Virus record (IMG/VR): IMGVR_UViG_3300027704_000158
Coordinates: 1 to 23,774 of that record
DNA from: a virus
Strand: one strand, 5' to 3'
DNA: 23,774 bases
Shown here: positions 15,049 through 21,853 of the stretch, one piece after another
Numbering within the stretch: the first letter of the stretch is position 1
Layout of the letters: every line of letters begins with the position of its first letter
Position numbers and translations under genes: made by a program
The notes under the pieces: generated by a model
The model's input: the letters and a program-made list of their open reading frames with translations, nothing else
Database searches by the model: none
Told to the model about the DNA's origin: nothing

Positions 15049-16818
15049 ATGAATAAACAATTACATTTTTTATCAGGTGTACCACGTTCAGGTTCTACTG
15101 TGTTGTCTGCTATTCTTAATCAAAATAAACAAACCCATGTTTCTGCTACATCAGGTTTAATATTTGCATTAAATGGAATGGCTACTACATGGAACACTAC
15201 AGGTTTGCTTTCGTCAAATGAGAAAAATTATGAATTATTAGTTAAATCTATGACCGCTGTTGTTAATGAGTTTTACGCAGATTATGATCATTCAATTATT
15301 ATAGATAAAAGTCGTGGTTGGCCTATACCATTAATTATGGAAATTATGGAAAAAGTTTTAGGGAATAAGCCTAAGATTATTGCTACTGTACGCTCAGTAC
15401 CTGACTGCATGGCTTCTTTTGTAAGAATTGCAAAGCCTGAAAATCTTGATGATTTTATATATTCTGACAGGTTATCAGGTTATTTAAAAAGGTCATATCT
15501 TTCTTTACAAGCAGGTTATAATTCTAATCCTGATTGTTTTTGTTTGATTGAGTACGAAGATTTAATTGCTAATCCAAAATTACAGCTTGACCGCATACAT
15601 GCTTTTCTTGAGTTAGATGATTTTGAATACGACTTGACTAATATTGATGGTACTAGTCTTCAAGAAAATGATAAAGAAGTACATGGTTATGCTGGAATGC
15701 ATGACATCCAGCCTTTCCTTGCCAAACAACACAACGAAGACCCACGAGACGTATTAAAGCACCACTACAGCATGTTCTGTCAGCCTGAGTTCTGGCTAGA
15801 CACGCCTCGCACAGTGCCTGAGCTACGCGACCTAGACTTTCAGTTATCCGCGTCTAAGATGGGTAACTTTGCAGAGGGGTGGCGGTTAGCTCAGAAGATT
15901 AAAAAAGAAGAACCAAACAATCACCGAGCAGCTTTTAATCGTGGATGGTATGTACTACGTCAAGGAAAGATACAGGAAGGTTATCAGTTAATGGATCGTG
16001 GACGTATTGAAGGAATATTTGGAGCGCCACTTCCTAACTCACCTGCACCTCCGTGGGACGGAAAATCTAAAGGCACAGTGCTACTTCATTTAGAAGGCGG
16101 TCTTGGCGATCAGATACACCAAGTACGCTATGCCAAACACATTGCTGCTAGAGGCTGTAAGGTTATTGTGTCTTGCTCGGCTCCTTTGACAACACTATTC
16201 ATAGACGTAGAAGGCGTAAGCGCAGTTGTTCAGGATTTTGCCTGCCACGGCGTTTACCACAATTTCTATGTGCAAGGTATGTCGGTTATTGTGCCACTTG
16301 GGTTTGAGTTAGAAGACCTAACAGGCGAAGCCTATATTACTAAGCCTAAAACTATTAAAGGTTTCCGTAAACGCATTGGTCTTAGATGGCTAGGGAGTCT
16401 AGAGTTTGAAGATGTACATCACAGAAAGTTTCCGCATGACCTTATGTTTGATGCCCTGAAAGACGTTGATGCGGAGTTTATCTCATTACAGCGCGATGAA
16501 GGTGCAGAGGCTTGTCCTAGCTGGGTTAAGCAAGTGCCATTAGATTCTTGGGAAGATACCCGACAGGCTGCGGCCTCGTGTGATTTGGTCATATCCTCCT
16601 GCACTTCAGTCAGCCACTTAGCGGCTGCAATGGGCGTTGAGACTTGGACGATTATTCCGATCATGCCTTACTTTTTTTATGCACAGGAGGGCGATACTTG
16701 TCCCTACTATGATACAATGAAATTGTTTAGACAGAAAAAGTTTAATAATTGGGAAGAACCTTTTAACACTATTAAAGAGCGTCTACATAAAAAAACAGTA
16801 TTAAGGAGAGTTGTATGA
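15049..16818 (+). CDS. Sulfotransferase / TPR / GT9-like glycosyltransferase fusion, 589 aa
   Basis: Residues 1-~250 look like a PAPS-dependent sulfotransferase: LSGVPRSGSTVL at 8-19 is the 5'-phosphosulfate loop, ATVRSVPDCMASF at 112-124 carries the Arg and Ser of the 3'-phosphate site, and FCLIEYEDLIANP at 164-176 follows. Residues ~262-315 resemble a TPR pair. Residues ~340-560 resemble GT9/heptosyltransferase-type enzymes found behind TPRs: LLHLEGGLGDQIHQVRYA at 345-362 and DLVISSCTSVSHLAAAMG at 512-529. The enzyme would transfer sulfate and sugar to an unknown acceptor, perhaps host surface glycan or virion. It starts one base after the propeller stop, and its stop overlaps the next start. 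Base composition rises sharply at about residue 217. Confidence 0.8.
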   Translation: MNKQLHFLSGVPRSGSTVLSAILNQNKQTHVSATSGLIFALNGMATTWNTTGLLSSNEKNYELLVKSMTAVVNEFYADYDHSIIIDKSRGWPIPLIMEIMEKVLGNKPKIIATVRSVPDCMASFVRIAKPENLDDFIYSDRLSGYLKRSYLSLQAGYNSNPDCFCLIEYEDLIANPKLQLDRIHAFLELDDFEYDLTNIDGTSLQENDKEVHGYAGMHDIQPFLAKQHNEDPRDVLKHHYSMFCQPEFWLDTPRTVPELRDLDFQLSASKMGNFAEGWRLAQKIKKEEPNNHRAAFNRGWYVLRQGKIQEGYQLMDRGRIEGIFGAPLPNSPAPPWDGKSKGTVLLHLEGGLGDQIHQVRYAKHIAARGCKVIVSCSAPLTTLFIDVEGVSAVVQDFACHGVYHNFYVQGMSVIVPLGFELEDLTGEAYITKPKTIKGFRKRIGLRWLGSLEFEDVHHRKFPHDLMFDALKDVDAEFISLQRDEGAEACPSWVKQVPLDSWEDTRQAAASCDLVISSCTSVSHLAAAMGVETWTIIPIMPYFFYAQEGDTCPYYDTMKLFRQKKFNNWEEPFNTIKERLHKKTVLRRVV

Positions 16819-17207
16819 GTCATTTTGTACGGGTTGTAAATGATGCAGTAACCCAAGTTTGGGACACACAACCCCCTTCTGGAGAAGAAGGCTGGAGAGA
16901 TGCTGTTGAAGTACATCCTGATATTACAGATAAACGACAGGTATATACAGGGCATACATTTGACCTCACTACTGATCCCGTTCAAATTGTTTATAATATT
17001 GAAAACATTTCTGTAGACGATAGAAAAATAGATGCAATTTTAGAAGCTAAAGGAATTTACCAAGAAGTAGTTATAGCACAAACTAAACTTGAATTAAAAG
17101 ATGGGTCTGGTAATCCATCACTAATTAGCACAGCTAAAGATGTAAAAGATGCAAGTATTACAGCCATAAATAATTGCACTACTCATGATGAACTAGACGA
17201 TCTTTAG
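16815..17207 (+). CDS. Small protein resembling tail-fibre assembly/chaperone types, 130 aa
   Basis: The ATG overlaps the previous stop (ATGA-type, 16815-16818), with AAGGAGAG at 16803-16810. It opens MSHFVRVVNDAVTQVWDT, then GWRDAVEV and HTFDLTTDPVQIVYNIE. Short proteins with this N-terminal beta pattern and a helical C-terminus follow fibre genes in many marine phages and recall tail-fibre assembly proteins. No catalytic motif or membrane segment. Role inferred from position; other possibilities are a small tail component. Confidence 0.7.
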   Translation: MSHFVRVVNDAVTQVWDTQPPSGEEGWRDAVEVHPDITDKRQVYTGHTFDLTTDPVQIVYNIENISVDDRKIDAILEAKGIYQEVVIAQTKLELKDGSGNPSLISTAKDVKDASITAINNCTTHDELDDL

Positions 17208-17214
17208 GATGACT

Positions 17215-17406
17215 ATGGATGATAATAATGTAATAACATTGCCGATTAAAAATTCTGATCTTCTATTAGCGAATGCATCAGAAGAACTAAGTGCATGTGT
17301 TATAAAATGTTCAGAAGATGGACTACCTCTAGAGTCCCTAATAGGTCTTTTAGACATTTTTAAAACTAGCCTGACTCTTGAATTAATAAACCCAGAAGAG
17401 GACTAA
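17215..17406 (+). CDS. Small acidic protein, 63 aa
   Basis: Unrecognised. It begins MDDNNVITLPIKNSDLL and has an amphipathic helical middle with two Cys (ACVIKC). ATG 17215 is preferred because AGGA at 17206-17209 gives usable spacing; an in-frame ATG at 17209 would overlap that site. It lies eight bases after the previous gene and one base before the next, within the operon. No domain is visible. Confidence 0.65.
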   Translation: MDDNNVITLPIKNSDLLLANASEELSACVIKCSEDGLPLESLIGLLDIFKTSLTLELINPEED

Positions 17407-17407
17407 C

Positions 17408-17686
17408 ATGGCAACTAAAAAGATAGACAAAAAGAAAATGGCTTGTAATAAACCCAAGCGTACACCTAGCCACGCTAAAAAATCCCATGTGGTTAAAGCA
17501 TGTGCAAACGGTAAACAAAAAGTAATACGTTTTGGAGAGCAAGGAGCAAGCACAGCAGGCAAACCAAAAGCAGGTGAGTCTGCAAAGATGAAAGCAAAGA
17601 GAAAGAGTTTTAAAGCTCGGCATGGTAAAAATATTTCTAAGGGTAAGATGAGTGCTGCTTATTGGGCTGATAAGGTTAAATGGTAA
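17408..17686 (+). CDS. Small conserved highly basic protein, 92 aa
   Basis: Lys/Arg-rich with a characteristic C-terminal half: KVIRFGEQGASTAGKPKAGE, then KMKAKRKSFKARH and MSAAYWADKVKW. I recognise this as a small conserved protein of many marine phages without a proven function. No hydrophobic segment. A nucleic-acid-binding or virion-internal role is suggested by charge alone. It is the only strongly basic gene between the adsorption cassette and the membrane-protein trio. Confidence 0.85.
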   Translation: MATKKIDKKKMACNKPKRTPSHAKKSHVVKACANGKQKVIRFGEQGASTAGKPKAGESAKMKAKRKSFKARHGKNISKGKMSAAYWADKVKW

Positions 17687-17691
17687 TTAAA

Positions 17692-17931
17692 ATGACTGAA
17701 GCAGAAATAAAATTAGTTATACAGCAGGCCGCTAAAGAAGGTGCAAAACAAGCACTGAAAGAAGTAGGTCTTTCAGATATAGACGCGCCTAACGATGTCA
17801 GAGAATTAAGAAGCTTACTAGATACTTGGAGAGCTACTAAACAAACAGTAGGCCATACAATAGCCAGAGCCGTTACAACAGCAATTTTAACTGCACTAGC
17901 TATAGGTATTTACATGGGATGGGAAAAATAA
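17692..17931 (+). CDS. Small membrane protein with one TM helix, 79 aa
   Basis: A charged N-terminal helix (MTEAEIKLVIQQAAKEGAKQ), a middle segment VRELRSLLDTWRATKQT and one hydrophobic helix at about 58-76 (AVTTAILTALAIGIYMGW). The pattern resembles DUF6127-type small phage membrane proteins. An alternative start at 17680 adds MVIK and overlaps the previous gene; AAGG at 17672-17675 suits neither start perfectly. Its last base is the first base of the next gene's start. It may belong to the lysis set with the next two genes. Confidence 0.75.
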   Translation: MTEAEIKLVIQQAAKEGAKQALKEVGLSDIDAPNDVRELRSLLDTWRATKQTVGHTIARAVTTAILTALAIGIYMGWEK

Positions 17932-18074
17932 TGTTAAACTTTTTAGATAAACTAAAAGCACTTGTTATTAAAACTAAAGAAAAACTTAGAGAGCCTGTAA
18001 CCGCACCAAGGCGTGAACTTATATCTATAGGTATTGGTCTTATAATCTTATTGGCTATAGCTTACATATTATGA
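17931..18074 (+). CDS. Very small membrane protein, 47 aa
   Basis: The ATG at 17931 shares its A with the previous TAA, and the TGA at 18072-18074 overlaps the next ATG (ATGA). It starts MLNFLDKLKALVIKTKEKLR, a basic amphipathic part, and ends with one hydrophobic helix at 30-47 (LISIGIGLIILLAIAYIL). Overlap at both ends makes a chance ORF unlikely. It could be a holin accessory, antiholin or small spanin-like piece; there is no lipobox, so an o-spanin is unlikely. Confidence 0.7.
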   Translation: MLNFLDKLKALVIKTKEKLREPVTAPRRELISIGIGLIILLAIAYIL

Positions 18075-18481
18075 TGTTAAATTTTATTAATAGTTTAGTA
18101 GGGCCAATCTCAACTTTGCTGGATAAAAGCATAGCGGATAAAGACCTGCGTGAAAAGCTTAGTCACGAAATTGCAACTATGGCTGAGAGGCATAGTCAAG
18201 AACAGGTCATGGCACAGATTGCAGTCAACCAAGAAGAAGCAAAAAATAATAGTCTTTTTGTATCTGGATGGCGCCCGGCCGTGGGATGGACTTGTTGTCT
18301 GGGGCTTGCGGGGAATTTTATTTTAATTCCTATGGGTAATTTTGTAATGACTTTAGCAGGATCAGATGTACTTATACCATTGATTGATGTCTCAACTATG
18401 ATGCCAGTATTGCTTGGTATGCTCGGCTTAGGTTCCATGAGAACAGTAGAAAAAATCCGTAAAGTAGAAAGGAATAAATAG
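18071..18481 (+). CDS. Holin-like protein of the GTA three-TM type, 136 aa
   Basis: Probable inner-membrane holin for lysis. A soluble helical N-terminus (LLDKSIADKDLREKLSHEIA, then a Glu/Gln-rich helix) is followed by SGWRPAVGW at 65-73 and hydrophobic segments at ~70-95 and ~106-121, ending GMLGLGSMRTVEKIRK. The GWRPAVGW...LLGLG-RT-EK pattern is that of the gene-transfer-agent holin family. Start is ATG 18071 or the next codon, coupled to the 47-aa gene. No endolysin is present in the window, so it must lie elsewhere if lysis is canonical. Confidence 0.82.
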   Translation: MMLNFINSLVGPISTLLDKSIADKDLREKLSHEIATMAERHSQEQVMAQIAVNQEEAKNNSLFVSGWRPAVGWTCCLGLAGNFILIPMGNFVMTLAGSDVLIPLIDVSTMMPVLLGMLGLGSMRTVEKIRKVERNK

Positions 18482-18489
18482 GAATTATT

Positions 18490-18900
18490 ATGGCTAAGAA
18501 AAGAGCAAGGGCGCAAAAGAAAAGAAAAGACTATCGTAAGGGTGGTCGTGTTGGCTATAATGGGGTAGAGGGTATTGGAGGCACAGTAGGAACAATAGAG
18601 CCTGATGTGCCACCAGTGACAACTGCTCCACCAGCAACAACTACTCCACCAGCAGCAAACGTCCCAAATCAAGCTTACACTCAATCTGATCTTGATACTG
18701 CTGTAGCTGGTCTTAATGCAGGTACTATAAGTGCTGCCGACCTTGCAACTCAATATGGCGTAACTGAAGACTATGTAAATACTAATTTAAAAACAATAAA
18801 TGCAGACACTAGTGCCTCTATTGCTGCTATACCTGCTGATGGTGACTATAGCGAAGCTGAAACACAACAAGTTCAAGATGCTATTGTTCAGGAGCAGTAA
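18490..18900 (+). CDS. N-terminal part of a probable frameshifted internal virion protein, 136 aa
   Basis: The ATG at 18490 follows AGGA at 18480-18483. It begins with a very basic MAKKRARAQKKRKDYRKGGR, then a Pro/Thr linker (~36-56), then a helical segment with AADLATQYGVTEDYVNTNLK. It stops at TAA 18898-18900. The next frame (-1) is open from 18861 and continues with AADQ-like text, ADQAAAQFGVRADQV, a second version of the same segment, leading into the 934-aa ORF. A single -1 shift would give one protein of 1,115 residues. Taken alone it looks truncated. Confidence 0.7.
   Translation: MAKKRARAQKKRKDYRKGGRVGYNGVEGIGGTVGTIEPDVPPVTTAPPATTTPPAANVPNQAYTQSDLDTAVAGLNAGTISAADLATQYGVTEDYVNTNLKTINADTSASIAAIPADGDYSEAETQQVQDAIVQEQ
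18861..18900 (+). other. Probable -1 frameshift site
   Basis: Frame of the 18490 gene closes at 18900, while the frame of the large downstream gene is open from just after a TGA at 18858-18860, so a join must occur in these 40 bases. Between here and ATG 19032 the downstream frame has no ATG, GTG or TTG but encodes sensible, neighbour-like protein. I see no canonical X-XXY-YYZ slippery heptamer; loss of one T at GTTCAGG (near 18887) would explain it. Confidence 0.65.
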
Positions 18901-19031
18901 CAGCAGATCAAGCAGCCGCACAATTTGGAGTCAGAGCAGACCAAGTAACGCAGGAAATAAGAAGACGAGAAGCGGTACAGACAGGACAACCAATCGGAAG
19001 AACTCCTCTTGAACCCGGACAAGTTCAAGAT

Positions 19032-21836
19032 ATGCAGTATACATATGCAGATTCATTAGCTCGTGATCCTTATGCTGCCACTACAACTACTGATCCTGTT
19101 ACTGGAGAAACAACTAAAACTCCTTATGAATTCCGTAACATGGACGCAGAAAAAGCTGCCGCTGAAGCCGCTGCTGCCGAAGCCGCTGCCCGCGCTGCCG
19201 CTGCTAAAGCCGCTGCTGATGCTGCTAATACTGCTACTGAAGTTACTTCTGCTGAAAATACAGCTACATTAAATGCTGCTGATGATGTACAACTATCTAA
19301 CGTAGATGTTGCAACTAAACCTTGGGTAACAGATAACCCCGCTACAACAGTAGATGAATCACAAGCTGCGGGTGCGTTTATTCAAGACTATGATCGCGTA
19401 GACCCTGCTTTATTATTTGATGATAGAGCAAGTGTAGATATAGATGATTCAGCTACAGGGACAGTTACGCCAGATAGCGATGTAGAAGTACTAGATGCTT
19501 ATGTAGATATTACACCTCCTACAGCCGTACCCGCACCTACATTTAGAGCCGCAAAAGCAGCTCTTTCAAAAGCCGCAAAAGCAGGTGTAGTGTCTCCTGC
19601 TAATTATAATGCTTTCTTAGCAGATATTCTTAACAGTCCTCAATTTGCTACAGACTTAAATCGTCCACCAGTTACAGTAGACGAAATACGCGCACTAACT
19701 GCGAATACAAAAGCCGCACAATTTAGTCTTAACCAAGCTAAAAGCGGTCTTGCTAAAAGAACTACTGATGTAGTTATAAGCGATAGTTCTTTTATAGACA
19801 AAGTAAATCTTAGAGAAGATGTTAATTTGTCAGCCACACCAGATGCTGAAAAACAAACTAGATCAGAACTTACAAGCGTTGCTGCAGATAGTGAAGCTGC
19901 TAAGATTACAGATACTATAGGCTATGATGCTTATCAACGTAGAGCAATCACAGGTATAACAGCGCAAGATGCTGCAATTAAATTTACGGCTGAAACAGCA
20001 GGTATTAATTCTAGCCTTGCTCAATCTATAGTTCAAGACCCTGCAAAAGTTACTGCTCAAATAGACAATGAGCCGCCTGAAGTAATTGCAGCAATAGCCG
20101 CGCTTCCTCCAGAGGCTCTAGTATCCTCACAAATGGAAACACTATTAGCGGGGATGGAGTCAGGCACTATACCCACATGGGCTAAACCTGCTGTTGATTC
20201 TATTAATCAAAGACTTGCTCAAAGAGGCATGGATGTTTCTACAGTAGGAAGAGATGCGCTTTTTAATGCTGTTATACAAAGTGCTTTACCTATTGCACAA
20301 AGCAATGCACAAGCATTACAAGCTAGAGCAGCACAGAACCTATCTAATGAGCAACAAGCTAATCTTCAAAGAGCGCAAACAGAAGCTAATAGAAGGTCAA
20401 ACAATCTGGCTAACAGGCAAACTGCTGAATCGCAGACTGCTCAGTTCTCGCAGAATTTAAAAGTTCTTCAAAGTCAATTCACACAAGAGAGAGATACTTT
20501 ATCTTTCCAACAGCAACAAGAACAAAGATTAACTAATTTACAAAACCAACAAAGAACTGCTGAACTTAATGCACAAAATGAAAATGCTTCTGTAGCTCAG
20601 AATTTAGGCAATAGACAGCAAATAGAATTAGCTAATTTAGAAATACAGAATCAGTCTGCACAACAAAACATGACGGCTGTAAACCAAGAGCGTCTTGCTG
20701 AGATGCAAGTAGCTGCTGATTTTATATCTAAGAATGCTGCTTTTGATCAGCAAATGAAGACAGCTAATCTTAGTAATGAACAGCAAATGAGGTTGGCAAA
20801 TTTAACTTCGCGGAATCAAGCAGGTTCAGAAAATCTAACTACAGCCCAGCAAACAGAGTTAGCTAACCTGAACGCTAGGATGCAAACAAATTTGACATCT
20901 GGTAATATTGCAGCACAACTAGGCACAGCATTATTAAGTGCAGATCAACAAAAGGCCGTAGAGAATGCTGCTATGGTGGCTCGTATAGATTTAAATAAAT
21001 TTTCTGATGCTCAACAAGTAGAAATAGCAAACAGTAAGTTTATGCAAAGTATTTCATTAGCTGATTTTAATGCTAGACAACAGGGCATAATGCAAGACGC
21101 TACTGCACTTGCAGGATTAGATATGGCAGCAGCAGACCAAAGAACTAAGTTAGCTGTTACTCAAGCTCAGAATTTTTTACAAAGAGATATGACTGATTTA
21201 AGTAATCAACAACAAGCATTAATACTAGACACACAAGTAGAACAGCAAAGATTATTATCTAATCAAGCGTCTACAAATGTAGCCAGACAATTTAATGCAA
21301 CATCTGATAACCAAGTAAATCAGTTTAATGAAAGTCTAGCTTCTCAAATTGAACAGTTTAATGCTGCACAAGGTAATGCTATGTCGCAGTTTAATGCCGC
21401 TGAAAAAAATAGAGTATCCGCTATAAACGCTGGGAATGCTATAGATGTAAATAAATTTAATAACCAGATAGATGTACAAGTTGATACGTTTAACGAACAA
21501 CAAGATTTACAAAGAGATCAATGGAATACTGCTAATGCTCAAGCTATAGAACAATCAAATGTACAGTGGCGTAGACAAGCAAATACTATTAATACAGCAG
21601 CTCAGAATGCTACTAACCAAGAAAATGCTGCTAAAGCTTTTCAGATTTCAGCAGCCGATCAGAATTTTATGTGGCAAGAATTAAGAGACGAAGCTGCATA
21701 TTTAAGACAGGCTTATGAAAATGATGAGCAAAGAGCCACTACGTTATATGCTACTGCTATCTCTAATGATGTAGCTGGTACAGGCGCAACAGGTATAAAA
21801 CCTATAGTTGATATTGTTAAAACTATTATTACATAA
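19032..21836 (+). CDS. Long Gln/Asn/Ala-rich helical internal virion-type protein, 934 aa
   Basis: The first ATG in frame is 19032, with no good ribosome binding site, and open coding frame extends back to 18861, so the true product is probably a fusion with the 18490 gene. Residues ~37-68 are an Ala/Glu tract. Residues ~70-430 are mixed, with helical Ala-rich parts. Residues 435-874 form an uninterrupted series of 11-residue units (20334-21653), Gln/Asn-rich with Asn at the second place of most units. No membrane segment or enzyme motif is visible. Its size and place downstream of tail genes suit an ejected internal core protein of podoviruses; a stalk or tape-like rod is an alternative. Confidence 0.75.
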   Translation: MQYTYADSLARDPYAATTTTDPVTGETTKTPYEFRNMDAEKAAAEAAAAEAAARAAAAKAAADAANTATEVTSAENTATLNAADDVQLSNVDVATKPWVTDNPATTVDESQAAGAFIQDYDRVDPALLFDDRASVDIDDSATGTVTPDSDVEVLDAYVDITPPTAVPAPTFRAAKAALSKAAKAGVVSPANYNAFLADILNSPQFATDLNRPPVTVDEIRALTANTKAAQFSLNQAKSGLAKRTTDVVISDSSFIDKVNLREDVNLSATPDAEKQTRSELTSVAADSEAAKITDTIGYDAYQRRAITGITAQDAAIKFTAETAGINSSLAQSIVQDPAKVTAQIDNEPPEVIAAIAALPPEALVSSQMETLLAGMESGTIPTWAKPAVDSINQRLAQRGMDVSTVGRDALFNAVIQSALPIAQSNAQALQARAAQNLSNEQQANLQRAQTEANRRSNNLANRQTAESQTAQFSQNLKVLQSQFTQERDTLSFQQQQEQRLTNLQNQQRTAELNAQNENASVAQNLGNRQQIELANLEIQNQSAQQNMTAVNQERLAEMQVAADFISKNAAFDQQMKTANLSNEQQMRLANLTSRNQAGSENLTTAQQTELANLNARMQTNLTSGNIAAQLGTALLSADQQKAVENAAMVARIDLNKFSDAQQVEIANSKFMQSISLADFNARQQGIMQDATALAGLDMAAADQRTKLAVTQAQNFLQRDMTDLSNQQQALILDTQVEQQRLLSNQASTNVARQFNATSDNQVNQFNESLASQIEQFNAAQGNAMSQFNAAEKNRVSAINAGNAIDVNKFNNQIDVQVDTFNEQQDLQRDQWNTANAQAIEQSNVQWRRQANTINTAAQNATNQENAAKAFQISAADQNFMWQELRDEAAYLRQAYENDEQRATTLYATAISNDVAGTGATGIKPIVDIVKTIIT
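20334..21653 (+). repeat. About forty in-register 11-residue (33-bp) repeats
   Basis: Cutting the protein every 11 residues from 20334 gives units such as ANLSNEQQMRL, ENLTTAQQTEL, FNAAQGNAMSQ and FNEQQDLQRDQ. Asn occupies position 2 in 26 of the first 40 units, a hydrophobic residue often position 3 or 1, and another lies near positions 9-11. The register does not slip once in 1,320 bp. DNA units are strongly diverged, so the period is kept at protein level. Confidence 0.85.
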
Positions 21837-21853
21837 GTACACAGGAGAATTAA

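Noticed and set aside
18861-18900. Canonical programmed -1 slippery heptamer
   Set aside because: No X-XXY-YYZ sequence fits the zero frame here; programmed shifting stays possible but unsupported by a known signal.
18800-19012. 70-aa + strand frame at the frameshift region
   Set aside because: Third frame, no ribosome binding site, and does not continue either neighbouring protein.
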